Shown here one piece after another: positions 18,431 through 28,652 of a stretch of 64,000 nt of DNA. Source of the stretch: an uncultured Candidatus Actinomarina sp. (GTDB taxonomy: Bacteria; Actinomycetota; Acidimicrobiia; Actinomarinales; Actinomarinaceae). The position numbers and the translations under genes were made by a program. Under the pieces are notes generated by a model that did not search any database, had not been told where the DNA came from, and saw nothing but the letters and a program-made list of their open reading frames with translations. Numbering within the stretch: position 1 is the stretch's first letter; every line of letters starts with the position of its first letter. The stretch lies in NCBI GenBank assembly GCA_902533795.1, contig CACAND010000001.1, positions 136,159 to 200,158 of the forward strand. Reading direction: 5' to 3'.

Positions 18431-19555
18431 AGATTTATAAATAGTTTCTAAATTATCAGTAGTTTTTAACCAGCTATAATTTTTTGATTTTTCAAAACAA
18501 TTGTTCGAAATTTCTTTAAATTTTTCTTCATCGTTTAATAATTTTTTAACAAAATTATTTACTTCTCCATCTATTAAACTTTCTGATAAATACCCATTCT
18601 TGTTGTTTTCAATAATTTCCATCAACGATCCATTATTAGTTGTTAGTACAGGCACCCCCATTGTGTTAGCTTCGATAGCAACAAGCCCAAAAGTTTCAAA
18701 TTGTGAGGTATGAATCAATAATTTTGCTTTATTTAGTAATTCTATAATTTTTATTTGAGGAAGATTATCTAAGAACTCAATATTCTCTTCCAAATTAAAA
18801 TCTTTGACAGTTTTCTTAAGCTCCTGTAAATATTCGTTTCCATACTTGCCACTAGGTCCCCCAATAAAAATACATTTAAAATCATTTTCAATTTTTTTAA
18901 AATTATTTAAAAATTCTAAGGTTTGAAGTTGTCCTTTTTGTTCTTGTATTCTTCCAATAGATAAAAAAATGTTTTCTTTTTTAACTGACAAATTAGGAGA
19001 AAATATTTTTCTATCAACTCCTGGAATAACTTTTTTAATTTTATTTTCATCAACTTTGTATGTATCAGTAATCAACATAGTTTCAAAAACTGAAGAAGCA
19101 GTAACTACATCAGATGATGTCATTACTATTTTTTCGCAATCAACTCTTTCCTTGTTGTAACCGTCTAAAAAAACCCCCAAACTGTGAGATGTAAAAACAA
19201 AAGGTATGTTTAATTCATTTGAAATCTCTTTTGCAATAAGACCTGACAACCAATAATGTGCATGAATTACGTCAAAGCTTTTAAGTTCTAAGGATTCTTC
19301 AAGTTTATTTTTAAATGTCTGCAAGTGTATTTCTTTATCCTCCACATTTAGTTCAGGTTCAAATATGTCCAACGAAATAAATTCAAGATTTTTATTTTTA
19401 AAACTCTCTGCTTTTTCACCTGTTACAACAGTTACATTGTGCTTCTCTGATAAGTGTTTTGAAATTTGTTGAACGTAAACACTCATACCTCCACCATCAT
19501 TTTTTCCTATTTCACTGAAAGGAGAAGCGTGAAATGATAATTGGAGAATATTCAT
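18422..19555 (-). CDS. glycosyltransferase family 4
   Basis: NDGGGMSVYVQQ, SIGRIQEQKG, ETFGLVAIEANTMGVPVLTTN. Confidence 0.93.
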   Translation of the reverse strand: MNILQLSFHASPFSEIGKNDGGGMSVYVQQISKHLSEKHNVTVVTGEKAESFKNKNLEFISLDIFEPELNVEDKEIHLQTFKNKLEESLELKSFDVIHAHYWLSGLIAKEISNELNIPFVFTSHSLGVFLDGYNKERVDCEKIVMTSSDVVTASSVFETMLITDTYKVDENKIKKVIPGVDRKIFSPNLSVKKENIFLSIGRIQEQKGQLQTLEFLNNFKKIENDFKCIFIGGPSGKYGNEYLQELKKTVKDFNLEENIEFLDNLPQIKIIELLNKAKLLIHTSQFETFGLVAIEANTMGVPVLTTNNGSLMEIIENNKNGYLSESLIDGEVNNFVKKLLNDEEKFKEISNNCFEKSKNYSWLKTTDNLETIYKSLI

Positions 19556-20373
19556 ACTTTAATTTTTAAATCATACAATTGATGGACTTCTCCACCAAAG
19601 TTAAATTTATATTTTTCTTCACCTTTAAGAAAATCGAAATACTGTTTACTTTTTTTCATGCTGTTTTGTAAAAGTTGATCGTTTAAGTAAGTTCCCGTAT
19701 TAAATTCATCTAAATTATGGTCTCTGCATGAGTTGTACAGGTACTCTACCTTTTCAGATTCATAGACAAAAGCACCAGCAATCATTAAATTTTTCTGTTT
19801 AAGATAATGAATTTTCCAATTATTTTCTTTAAAAAGGGCTTTATAAAACTTTTCAATCTTCTCTGTCATATACTTACCTTTTTCACCAGTTGATTTTCTA
19901 TGCAATTTGATGAATTCATCAAAAATAGTCTCATCTTTTGATTGCTCGTAAGAAAAATCATCGAACTTATCCTCAAATATCCTTTTTTTTCTTTTTAGTT
20001 CATGCCTATTTTTTTTACTTAGACTTTTTAAGTAAGAATCATAGTTGTCAGGCAATTCAAGATAGACCGCAATATCACTTTTCTCTATTTTGATAGAAGA
20101 AAATGAGTGGTGATTTAGGAATTCACTTACTTGAAAATAGCTCAACGAATCAAGATCAAAGTGGTTTATATTCAATTCACTTATTTGTTCTTTAGAGAAA
20201 AAAGGGGTTATTCGATAATCAACAAAATCTCTGTTGAGATTAAAAGAAACGGCTCCTGAATCAATTTTGTAGTAATCAAATAGTTTTTCAAGATTAGATT
20301 CATTCAATATTTCTCCAGCTTCTATAAATTCTAGATTTATGAATGGGGAACTAGCTACAAGATCTTTAACCAC
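19552..20373 (-). CDS. FemAB/BioF2-like GNAT-fold acyltransferase
   Basis: LSKKNRHELKRKKR, FDEFIKLHRKS, FDFLKGEEKYKFNFG. Confidence 0.75.
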   Translation of the reverse strand: MVKDLVASSPFINLEFIEAGEILNESNLEKLFDYYKIDSGAVSFNLNRDFVDYRITPFFSKEQISELNINHFDLDSLSYFQVSEFLNHHSFSSIKIEKSDIAVYLELPDNYDSYLKSLSKKNRHELKRKKRIFEDKFDDFSYEQSKDETIFDEFIKLHRKSTGEKGKYMTEKIEKFYKALFKENNWKIHYLKQKNLMIAGAFVYESEKVEYLYNSCRDHNLDEFNTGTYLNDQLLQNSMKKSKQYFDFLKGEEKYKFNFGGEVHQLYDLKIKV

Positions 20374-20378
20374 AGAGT

Positions 20379-21122
20379 CTAGAATAACCCATTAATGAGA
20401 TTTAATACATCTACGAAATACAAAGAAAATAAAAATGCGATTAAATAATCATAAAGATAAATTTGTGTCGTGAGCTCTGAAAAATATTTGTACTCTCTTC
20501 TATTTCTTTGAAATAAGAAATTTAAAATTGTTGTAGATATTGAGACTAAACCTGCTGCGATAAAAATATATTGAAAACTAAAACCTAAAAATAAACTTAT
20601 GGTTGTTATCACAAAAAATGAAGCAAAAAAATTAAAAAAGTATTGATAGTTACTAAATTGAATGTTTAAAAATGTTGCAAGAGTTTTTATAAAGAAGAGC
20701 ATCAAGAATAAAAATGTTAAATAATCTAAATTTTCAATAAATTCTTTGGAAACGCAAAAAGAAATAATGTAAAAACTAATTACTGTCACTAGATACGAAC
20801 TACCAAATGTTGATATGCTTATTTCATTAAAAACTAGATATAAAATTCCAACCAAAATCGATACTAAAAATATCGTTCCTTTTATATCGTCAATTTCTAG
20901 GAAGGATGTCAGAACCGGGATAAACGAGATAGACAATAATAAAAGAATAAAAATAAATTCGTTATTGTCTGTTCTTAATTCGCAAAGTAATAATTCAAGT
21001 TGCCAAGCTAATGCTAAGCCTACAAAACACGCGATAATCAGGCTACTGTTGTTCAAAAAAATAGTAATGAAAATACCAAAAGTTAAAACTGTTTGTACGT
21101 ATCTAAGTTGGGTTTGTAACAT
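20379..21122 (-). CDS. polytopic membrane protein of unknown function
   Basis: 247 aa, multiple TM. Confidence 0.65.
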   Translation of the reverse strand: MLQTQLRYVQTVLTFGIFITIFLNNSSLIIACFVGLALAWQLELLLCELRTDNNEFIFILLLLSISFIPVLTSFLEIDDIKGTIFLVSILVGILYLVFNEISISTFGSSYLVTVISFYIISFCVSKEFIENLDYLTFLFLMLFFIKTLATFLNIQFSNYQYFFNFFASFFVITTISLFLGFSFQYIFIAAGLVSISTTILNFLFQRNRREYKYFSELTTQIYLYDYLIAFLFSLYFVDVLNLINGLF

Positions 21123-21186
21123 TATCCTCGCGAAAATTTTACCTAGATATGCTTGAAAATTAAAGTGATTTGTATATAATTAAAAA

Positions 21187-21233
21187 ACACTACATTTAGT
21201 GTCAAAAACAGTGGCATATACTACATTTAGTTA
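21187..21233 (+). promoter_or_regulatory. tandem NrdR-box-like sites upstream of nrdJ
   Basis: acactacatttagtgt (21187-21202) and atactacatttagtta (21218-21233), start-to-start 31 bp; compare NrdR consensus acaCwAtATaTwGtgt. Confidence 0.82.
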
Positions 21234-21248
21234 TAAAAAGGAGAAATT

Positions 21249-24200
21249 GTGGCAAAAAATTCAGGGCTAAAGATAAATAGGAAATATACCTCACCTGGTG
21301 ATCCTTATAAAGATATTGTTTGGGAGAAAAGAAGCTCCAAGATAGCCAACCCGGATGGATCAGTAGTTTTTGAAATGAACGATGTAGAAATCCCATCTAC
21401 CTGGTCACAAGTAGCAACAGATATTATGGTTTCAAAATACTTCAGAAAAGCTGGAGTTCCTCAAGTAGATGAAGATGGAAACGAATTGCTTGATGAAAGT
21501 GGACAAAAAATCTTAGGTCCTGAAACATCATCAAAACAAGTATTTAATAGACTTGCCGAAACATGGAGACATTGGGGAGAAAAAACAGGATACTTTGCCA
21601 CTGAAGAAGATGCTCAAGCATTTGAAGACGAACTAAAGTACATGCTTGCAACACAAATGGCAGCACCTAATAGTCCACAATGGTTTAACACAGGTTTAAA
21701 TTATAAATATGACCTTACAGGTAAAGCACAAGGCTTTTGGTTTGTTGATCCTGCAACAGGTGAGTTAACTCCAGGAGAAGATTCATACTCAAGGCCTCAA
21801 CCGCATGCTTGCTTTATTCAATCTATTGATGATGACCTTGTGAATGAAGGGGGGATCATGGATTTGTGGGTTAAAGAAGCAAGACTGTTTAAATTCGGAT
21901 CTGGTACAGGTACAAACTTTTCAAATTTAAGAGGAGAAGGAGAAAAACTTTCAGGTGGTGGAATGTCATCAGGAGTTATGTCTTTCTTAAAGATCGGTGA
22001 TAGAGCTGCTGGCGCAATTAAATCTGGAGGAACTACCAGAAGAGCAGCAAAAATGGTAATCCTGGATCTTGACCACCCAGATATCGAAGATTTTATAGAG
22101 TGGAAAGCAATTGAAGAAGATAAGGCAAGAGCACTAATAGCAGCCGGTTATCCGTCAGATTACAACGGAGAAGCTTACGAAACTGTTTCTGGTCAAAACT
22201 CAAACAACTCTGTAAGAGTCCCTAATGATTTTATTAAAGCCCTTGAAGCAGATGGAGATTGGGAACTTACTGCAAGAACAGATGGATCAACTATGAAAAC
22301 TGTAAAGGCTCGAGATCTTTGGAACAAAATTGCAGATGCAGCATGGAGATGTGCAGATCCAGGTGTTCAATTCAATACAACCATTAACGAATGGCATACT
22401 TCACCAGCTGGTGGTCAAATTAGAGCATCAAATCCATGTTCTGAATATCTATTTCTAGACAATACAGCTTGCAACCTTGCTAGTTTGAACTTAGTAAAGT
22501 TTTACGATGATGAGAAACAAGTTTTTGATATTGATTCTTATAAACATGCCTTGAGAATTTGGACAGTTGTGTTGGAAATATCAGTTGAAATGGCACAATT
22601 TCCTTCAAAAGAAATAGCCCAAGGTTCATATGATTACAGAACACTTGGTCTTGGTTATGCCAATTTAGGTTCGCTTTTAATGAGAAAAGGAATCGCCTAT
22701 GACTCTGAGCTTGGAAGGGCAATAGCTGGTGCCTTAACTGCAATGTTAACTGGTGAAGCCTATAAAACTTCTGCAGAAATGGCTAGTGTTGTAGGACCAT
22801 TTCCTAAATATTCCGAAAATAGTGAAAACATGCTTCGCGTAATGAACAACCACAGAAAAGCTGCATATGACTCTGGAGATTATGTAGGAATAAGTCACGA
22901 CTTGCTTCCTATTAATCAAGACCTCTGCCCTGATGATTTATTAAAAGGTGCTCAAGCTTCATGGGACGGGGCTGTAGAACTAGGTGACAAATATGGATAC
23001 AGAAATGCACAGGCAACAGTGTTGGCCCCTACAGGAACAATCGGATTACTCATGGATTGTGATACAACTGGTGTTGAACCTGATTTTGCATTAATGAAAT
23101 TTAAAAAGTTAGCCGGTGGTGGTTATATGAAGATCGCCAATCAATCAATAGGCCCAGCATTAAGTGCTCTTGGATACGATAGCGAGCAGACAAGCGATAT
23201 TATTCAATACGTGATCGGATCCATGTCTCTCAACGGCTCACCGTTTATCAATAGTGAAACACTTAAAGAAAAAGGTCTTAATGATAATGATATAGAGAGT
23301 ATTGAAAGTTCCCTCCCTGGAGCATTTGAAATTCAACATGCATTTAATGTCTTTGTTGTCGGTGAAGAAACCATGCAAAGGTTGAACATCTCTGAGGAGG
23401 ATTACACATCTTTTGACTTTAACCTTTTAGAGGAATTAGGTTTTACAAAAACTGAAATTGCTGAAGCAAACAAATATATTTGTGGAACGCAAACAATTGA
23501 GGGTGCTCCTCATTTACAAGACAAAGATCTAAGTGTTTTTGACTGTGCCAATAAGTGTGGAAAAGATGGAGAACGATTTATTCACTATATGGGTCACGTC
23601 AAGATGATGGCTGCTGCACAACCATTCATTTCAGGTGCAATTTCTAAAACAGTAAATATGCCTAATGAAGCAACAATAGAAGATATAGAAAATTGTTATT
23701 TTGAATCTTCTGGACTTGGAATTAAAGCAATTGCAATTTATAGAGATGGATCAAAAGCTTCACAACCGTTGTCTGCATCTTCAGATGATGGTGAATCTGA
23801 TGAAAGTGATCCTCAAGTTTCTGAGATTATTGAAAATGAATCTATGTTAATGCATGGAAACTTTGCTGCAGGAACAAGCCCAAGTAAAGCTTATGCAGGA
23901 ACAAATAGGCCTCGTTTCTTGTTACCAGAAAGAAGAGAAGGATGGACACAAGAAGCAAAGATTGCGGGTCATAAAGTATATCTAAGAACTGGTGAATATC
24001 CTGATGGAACACTTGGTGAAGTATTTATAGATATTGCGAAAGAAGGTGCCACCCTTAAAGGAGTATTAGGATGTTTTGCAATAGCAGTTTCAAAAGGTTT
24101 ACAGTATGGAGTGCCACTAGAAGAGTTCGTCGATACATTTACTTTTCAAACATTTGAACCACGGGGAATGGTTGAAGGACACGAAAACATAAAAATGAGT

Positions 24201-24665
24201 AACTCAATTATTGATTATGTTTTTAGAGCACTTGGTCTTGAGTACCTTAACAGGACTGATATTGTTCAGAATCCACCAAAAGAAGAGGTTAACGAACTTG
24301 AACAAGAGCCAAGTGCACCTGTTCAACAAGAGCCAAGTGCACCTGTTCAACAAGAGCCAAGTGCACCTGTTCAAGAACAATTAGTCGAACCAACAACTGA
24401 GGCAAATCAAATAGAAACAACTAATAGTTTTAAGGCGTCAGAACCTATATCTGAAGTTCAAGAAGTTCAGTTTTTGACAAAAGTTGAGGAAATTGAAACA
24501 ACCGATACAGCTGAAGCTGTATCAAATTCAGTAACAACAGTTCAAGAAGTCCTTGGTGACATGATGGGAGATGCACCTGCTTGTAATGAGTGTGGGCATA
24601 TAACAATAAGAAACGGTTCATGTTACAAATGCTTGAATTGTGGAAACTCTTTAGGTTGTAGTTAA
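21249..24665 (+). CDS. nrdJ: adenosylcobalamin-dependent (class II) ribonucleotide reductase
   Basis: NSPQWFNTGL, PHACFIQSIDD, GSGTGTNFSNLRG, SNPCSEYLFLDNTACNLASLNL, C-terminal CNECGHITIRNGSCYKCLNCGNSLGCS; GTG start. Confidence 0.97.
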   Translation: MAKNSGLKINRKYTSPGDPYKDIVWEKRSSKIANPDGSVVFEMNDVEIPSTWSQVATDIMVSKYFRKAGVPQVDEDGNELLDESGQKILGPETSSKQVFNRLAETWRHWGEKTGYFATEEDAQAFEDELKYMLATQMAAPNSPQWFNTGLNYKYDLTGKAQGFWFVDPATGELTPGEDSYSRPQPHACFIQSIDDDLVNEGGIMDLWVKEARLFKFGSGTGTNFSNLRGEGEKLSGGGMSSGVMSFLKIGDRAAGAIKSGGTTRRAAKMVILDLDHPDIEDFIEWKAIEEDKARALIAAGYPSDYNGEAYETVSGQNSNNSVRVPNDFIKALEADGDWELTARTDGSTMKTVKARDLWNKIADAAWRCADPGVQFNTTINEWHTSPAGGQIRASNPCSEYLFLDNTACNLASLNLVKFYDDEKQVFDIDSYKHALRIWTVVLEISVEMAQFPSKEIAQGSYDYRTLGLGYANLGSLLMRKGIAYDSELGRAIAGALTAMLTGEAYKTSAEMASVVGPFPKYSENSENMLRVMNNHRKAAYDSGDYVGISHDLLPINQDLCPDDLLKGAQASWDGAVELGDKYGYRNAQATVLAPTGTIGLLMDCDTTGVEPDFALMKFKKLAGGGYMKIANQSIGPALSALGYDSEQTSDIIQYVIGSMSLNGSPFINSETLKEKGLNDNDIESIESSLPGAFEIQHAFNVFVVGEETMQRLNISEEDYTSFDFNLLEELGFTKTEIAEANKYICGTQTIEGAPHLQDKDLSVFDCANKCGKDGERFIHYMGHVKMMAAAQPFISGAISKTVNMPNEATIEDIENCYFESSGLGIKAIAIYRDGSKASQPLSASSDDGESDESDPQVSEIIENESMLMHGNFAAGTSPSKAYAGTNRPRFLLPERREGWTQEAKIAGHKVYLRTGEYPDGTLGEVFIDIAKEGATLKGVLGCFAIAVSKGLQYGVPLEEFVDTFTFQTFEPRGMVEGHENIKMSNSIIDYVFRALGLEYLNRTDIVQNPPKEEVNELEQEPSAPVQQEPSAPVQQEPSAPVQEQLVEPTTEANQIETTNSFKASEPISEVQEVQFLTKVEEIETTDTAEAVSNSVTTVQEVLGDMMGDAPACNECGHITIRNGSCYKCLNCGNSLGCS
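24303..24374 (+). repeat. 24-bp tandem repeat x3 (caagagccaagtgcacctgttcaa) inside nrdJ
   Basis: Three perfect copies encoding QEPSAPVQ. Confidence 0.95.
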
Positions 24666-25357
24666 TTAAAAAATCTATATTTTATTGTATTTAATAAATA
24701 TTGAATACCATCAAGGGCCTTGATTTTCTTTCCCTCAGAATATGAGCGCCCCTCATAGGCAATTGGAACTTCCAAAACAGATTTGTTATATTTTAAAAAT
24801 TTAGAAAGTAATTCAATTTCAATTGAGAATCCCGTTTCCCTTAGTTCGGTATTTATAAAAAACTTTGAAGGCATAAGTTTATAGCAAGTGGCAACATCCG
24901 TTACTTTATAGAAATTAACAAATGAAAAAAATAAAGACATAACTTTATTAGCTAAAAATGTTCTCAAATAAATATTTTCTCTTTGCTTATTTCCAATAAA
25001 TCTAGATCCAAGAATTAAAGAGTTTTGATTTGTTTGGGCCGCATCAAACATTTCAACAATATCTTCTGGAAAATATTCTAGGTCAGCATCATGAATCACA
25101 ACATGAGAAGTTTTAATCAAACTTCTACTAAACCCAAGTGCTGATCCTTTTCCTTTCTTTTTATTTGTTTTGTGTAATTCAATCTTTTTATGCTGAGTTT
25201 CTAAGTTTTTAGCAATATTATAAGAGTTATCTGTCGAATTATTATCAATCAAATAGATTGAAGAATAAATATCATGTGATAAAAGACGATCTACTGATTC
25301 TTCAAGAAACTGTTCTTCATTAAAAAAGGGAACAATTACAGATAAATTTATCACCAT
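24662..25357 (-). CDS. glycosyltransferase family 2 (dolichol-P-mannose synthase-like)
   Basis: SVIVPFFNEEQFLEESV, DNNSTDNS, KKKGKGSALGFS, HDADLEYFPEDI. Confidence 0.92.
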   Translation of the reverse strand: MVINLSVIVPFFNEEQFLEESVDRLLSHDIYSSIYLIDNNSTDNSYNIAKNLETQHKKIELHKTNKKKGKGSALGFSRSLIKTSHVVIHDADLEYFPEDIVEMFDAAQTNQNSLILGSRFIGNKQRENIYLRTFLANKVMSLFFSFVNFYKVTDVATCYKLMPSKFFINTELRETGFSIEIELLSKFLKYNKSVLEVPIAYEGRSYSEGKKIKALDGIQYLLNTIKYRFFN

Positions 25358-25391
25358 TTAATTATATACCTCATATTATAATTATTACCTC

Positions 25392-25465
25392 GGGCGCTTA
25401 GCTCAGTCTGGCAGAGCGCTTCCCTTACAAGGAAGAAGTCACAGGTTCAAATCCTGTAGCGCCCA
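25392..25465 (+). tRNA. tRNA-Val (anticodon TAC)
   Basis: Cloverleaf: GGGCGCT/AGCGCCC acceptor, GCTC/GAGC D-stem, CTTCC-CTTACAA-GGAAG anticodon arm, ACAGG-TTCAAAT-CCTGT T-arm; no encoded CCA. Confidence 0.95.
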
Positions 25466-25525
25466 CAAGGGTTTTTCAGAAATCTTTACATATATATACG
25501 AACTTGACCCACATTTGAATCTTAA

Positions 25526-25984
25526 TTACTTATTTCTAAGTCTTAAATAAAAGAATAAATTTCCAAGAAAATTAGGAGTTTCTAATAAAAAGGCATACAT
25601 TGCTGATTCAGGCACACCAAATAAAGTAATTCCCATTCCTCTATTTGCCAAGAGGACAGCGTAAAAATATACTATGTACTTTATATGGGTTACATTTTTT
25701 GTAGATAATACAATTACCGATCCTATAGAAACACACAATGGAACAGTGGTCATTAATCCAAAAATATTTGAGTCTGTATAAATATAAGGATGTATATCTG
25801 CCATCAAAACAGATAATGGAACAGTGCCCAATAAAGTTAAGAGATTGAAATATGAACCAGATGGTACATCCCCCATTCCTGGATCAGTTATATAAAAACT
25901 TAACCATATTAAAAACAACTCAATTGCAAGATATATATAAAATACATAAAAAAGAGTTTTGATGTAATTTTTTTCATTAGTCAT
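25526..25984 (-). CDS. hypothetical membrane protein
   Basis: 152 aa, about 4 TM. Confidence 0.6.
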   Translation of the reverse strand: MTNEKNYIKTLFYVFYIYLAIELFLIWLSFYITDPGMGDVPSGSYFNLLTLLGTVPLSVLMADIHPYIYTDSNIFGLMTTVPLCVSIGSVIVLSTKNVTHIKYIVYFYAVLLANRGMGITLFGVPESAMYAFLLETPNFLGNLFFYLRLRNK

Positions 25985-26015
25985 TTGTGCCTTTCTTTTA
26001 AGTAATTATTGCAAT

Positions 26016-26267
26016 ATGATAAATCGTTTCAAAACACTTATTGTTAAATATTTGTTTCTATCCCCTACGTCTACAACAAATTACTATGAAGTTATGAAAT
26101 ACAAAAAAGACTTAGGTGGTTTATTTGTCCTTTTAGGTTTTACTTGGCAGATATTTGGCTCTATTCGCTCTAGCTACACTCCAACTCAAGCAATTCTTGT
26201 TGTTATATTTGCCTATATTGGGGTTCGCTTAACTTACTTCGTTTATTTTAAAAATAACAAACCATAA
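26016..26267 (+). CDS. hypothetical small membrane protein
   Basis: 83 aa, 2 hydrophobic segments. Confidence 0.5.
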   Translation: MINRFKTLIVKYLFLSPTSTTNYYEVMKYKKDLGGLFVLLGFTWQIFGSIRSSYTPTQAILVVIFAYIGVRLTYFVYFKNNKP

Positions 26268-26403
26268 CTAACTCATCAGAATATTTTGTCAAAAACTGTA
26301 GGTAGTATCTAGCAACTTTTGATACAACTCTCAACAGAGCTTATAGTCATTGACTCATAGAAATGAGACTTTCCAGTATTCCCTAGTATTCATTTATTTA
26401 TTT

Positions 26404-26461
26404 CTTACAAAGGAGAAGTCACAGGTTAAATCCTGTAGGGCCCACAAAGGTTTTTCAGAAA
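26404..26461 (+). repeat. degenerate duplicate of the tRNA-Val 3' half plus flank (att-like remnant)
   Basis: cttacaaaggagaagtcacaggttaaatcctgtagggcccacaaaggtttttcagaaat vs cttacaaggaagaagtcacaggttcaaatcctgtagcgcccacaagggtttttcagaaat. Confidence 0.85.
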
Positions 26462-26577
26462 TATGTTCTATAAATAAACCCTTGCCCCAACATTTCCCCT
26501 ACATTTGTTGAATGTTATTTACAAAATAAATAAGTGAGAGAAATTAAAGATTCAACCTTTGTCATTAAAATAATTAT

Positions 26578-28509
26578 GTGGAAAAAGATCTAATAAATAA
26601 TATTCAAAACTTAAAATTTCGTAAAGACATTAATTTTCTTAGAGCTCTGTCAGTAGTCTCAGTAATTATTTATCATATCCAAAAAAGTTTTTTACCAGGA
26701 GGATGGTTGGGTGTTGATATTTTCTTTTTCATTTCAGGGTACTTGATCTCAAACAAAATAATTTTTGAAATAAAAAATAACAATTTTCAATTCAGAAAAT
26801 TTTACTTAAAAAGAATTAAAAGAATACTACCCGCATTACTCTCTACACTAATTTTTACAGTTCCTTTTGCTTTCTTTCTTCTACCTCCTTTTGAACTATA
26901 TTTATACATAAGTAGCTTTCAGTCATCACTACTTTTTTACTCTAATTTCTTTTTTGAGAATTTAGATTTTTATAATTCTCCTTCAACACAATATTTTCCT
27001 TTATTGCATATGTGGAGCTTGTCAATAGAAGAGCAATTCTATCTGATATTTCCAATTGTTTTATTTTTAATTTTTAAATTAAGAAATAAATTAGTTTTTA
27101 AATTTATAGTATTAATTTTTTTAATTTCCTTATTGTTAAGCTCATTAGACTTTGGAAATTCTGTTTTTTATCACCTTCATTTTCGTATTTGGGAATTTCT
27201 TTTTGGAGTAATTTTTACATTTATAGATAGTAAGATATATTTTCGCAAAAACACTAAAAATTTTGGGCTTTTTATTATTTTGCTATCGTTTTTTTTCTTT
27301 GATGACTCATTGATAAATTATTCTTATACAAAATTAATTTGTCTTGCTGGGGTTTTTATATATTTAGCAAGATCAAATGAAAGTAAATTAATTACTTCCT
27401 TAAACGAAAATAAATTCATACAACAAATTGGTTTAATGTCTTTTTCTCTCTATCTTTTCCATCAGCCAATTTTTGTGTTTTTTAGAATATACGACAAAAA
27501 TATTAATGACTTAAGCTCTTTTATATATATAGGTTTAATAATATTTTTATATATTATTTCTTTTTTAAATTGGAAATTTATTGAATTACCATACCAAAGA
27601 AGTTTTATAAAGAGTAAGAAGCTAGTCTTGAGTGTTCTATTTGTTGGTATGTGTGCTTCTACTTTAACCTTGTTAAACCAAGATAGTTTTATAAATAGAT
27701 TTACAAATATTCCAAACAAAGCTCTTAAGTTAGCATTTAAAAATCAAGACAATATAAGTCAAAATGGGATTGATTGTGACAATAGGTCAATTGAAAATAC
27801 TTGTATTTTTAAAGCACAAACATCTAAAAAAGATATTTATGTGATTGGTGATTCTTCTCTTAGAACATTAAGTACAGCTTTGCTTGAATACCAAAATAAT
27901 AACTTTAACTTAATTCATCTAGGTGGTGATGATTGTATGTATTTAGTTGGTGAAAAATTAAGTAAGAATTCGTGTCCTAATAAAGAAATTCTTGAGATGG
28001 ATAAATTTATCAATTCAATTAGCGATTCAGTTATTATTTATGGCGGAAGGCTTCCAAGATATTTATCTGGTAAAGGTTTTAATAATTCTTTTGTGCAGGA
28101 AGATAATGATATAAATGTAATTAAAAATTTTGATGGCAAGCTTACTCAAACAATTAAAATGCTCTCATCAAAAAATACATTAGTACTGATATATCCAATT
28201 CCTGAACAGGGATGGAATGTTCCAGAGTTATACTTTTATAACAAATATGAATGGGGAGAAACTATTTCATACCCCTCCTCAATATGGTACGAAAGGGTTG
28301 AAGATAGTAAATCTCTTTTGAATAGCATAAATGACAAAACTATATTGAGGGTATATCCGGAAATTATTTTTTGTGATAGTTTTGTTTATTCAGAATGTGT
28401 AGGAGCAATTGACGATCAAATATTCTACTCTGATGATGACCACTTATCTCTTGAAGGCTCACAACTTCTTGCTCGGGAGGTTGTTAGGGTTTTAAATATT
28501 GACTACTAA
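26578..28509 (+). CDS. acyltransferase 3 (OafA/YrhL-like) with C-terminal SGNH-like domain
   Basis: FLRALSVVSVIIYH, GGWLGVDIFFFISGYLI, LLHMWSLSIEEQFYLIFP, VIGDSSLRTL, DDDHLSLEGS. Confidence 0.92.
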   Translation: MEKDLINNIQNLKFRKDINFLRALSVVSVIIYHIQKSFLPGGWLGVDIFFFISGYLISNKIIFEIKNNNFQFRKFYLKRIKRILPALLSTLIFTVPFAFFLLPPFELYLYISSFQSSLLFYSNFFFENLDFYNSPSTQYFPLLHMWSLSIEEQFYLIFPIVLFLIFKLRNKLVFKFIVLIFLISLLLSSLDFGNSVFYHLHFRIWEFLFGVIFTFIDSKIYFRKNTKNFGLFIILLSFFFFDDSLINYSYTKLICLAGVFIYLARSNESKLITSLNENKFIQQIGLMSFSLYLFHQPIFVFFRIYDKNINDLSSFIYIGLIIFLYIISFLNWKFIELPYQRSFIKSKKLVLSVLFVGMCASTLTLLNQDSFINRFTNIPNKALKLAFKNQDNISQNGIDCDNRSIENTCIFKAQTSKKDIYVIGDSSLRTLSTALLEYQNNNFNLIHLGGDDCMYLVGEKLSKNSCPNKEILEMDKFINSISDSVIIYGGRLPRYLSGKGFNNSFVQEDNDINVIKNFDGKLTQTIKMLSSKNTLVLIYPIPEQGWNVPELYFYNKYEWGETISYPSSIWYERVEDSKSLLNSINDKTILRVYPEIIFCDSFVYSECVGAIDDQIFYSDDDHLSLEGSQLLAREVVRVLNIDY

Positions 28510-28652
28510 TATTTATTTAAAATTTACAAAACTAAATATAAATTAATAGTTACAAATTTTTAATTTATTAGAATAATCGACATATTATTTTATTTTTTGA
28601 GTAGAAATCTAATCAGTTACCATTTGACTTTAAACTATTATAATTCGCCTAT

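Noticed and set aside
22480-22743. 87-aa minus-strand ORF inside nrdJ
   Set aside because: Antisense to the conserved RNR catalytic region
21249-24665. Possible intein in nrdJ (a frequent host gene)
   Set aside because: Catalytic motifs are contiguous and length is explained by the core plus a repeat linker; no intein block A/G motifs seen
26404-26461. Second tRNA gene
   Set aside because: Only the 3' half is present, with a T-loop deletion and acceptor mutation; treated as a remnant/att-like repeat
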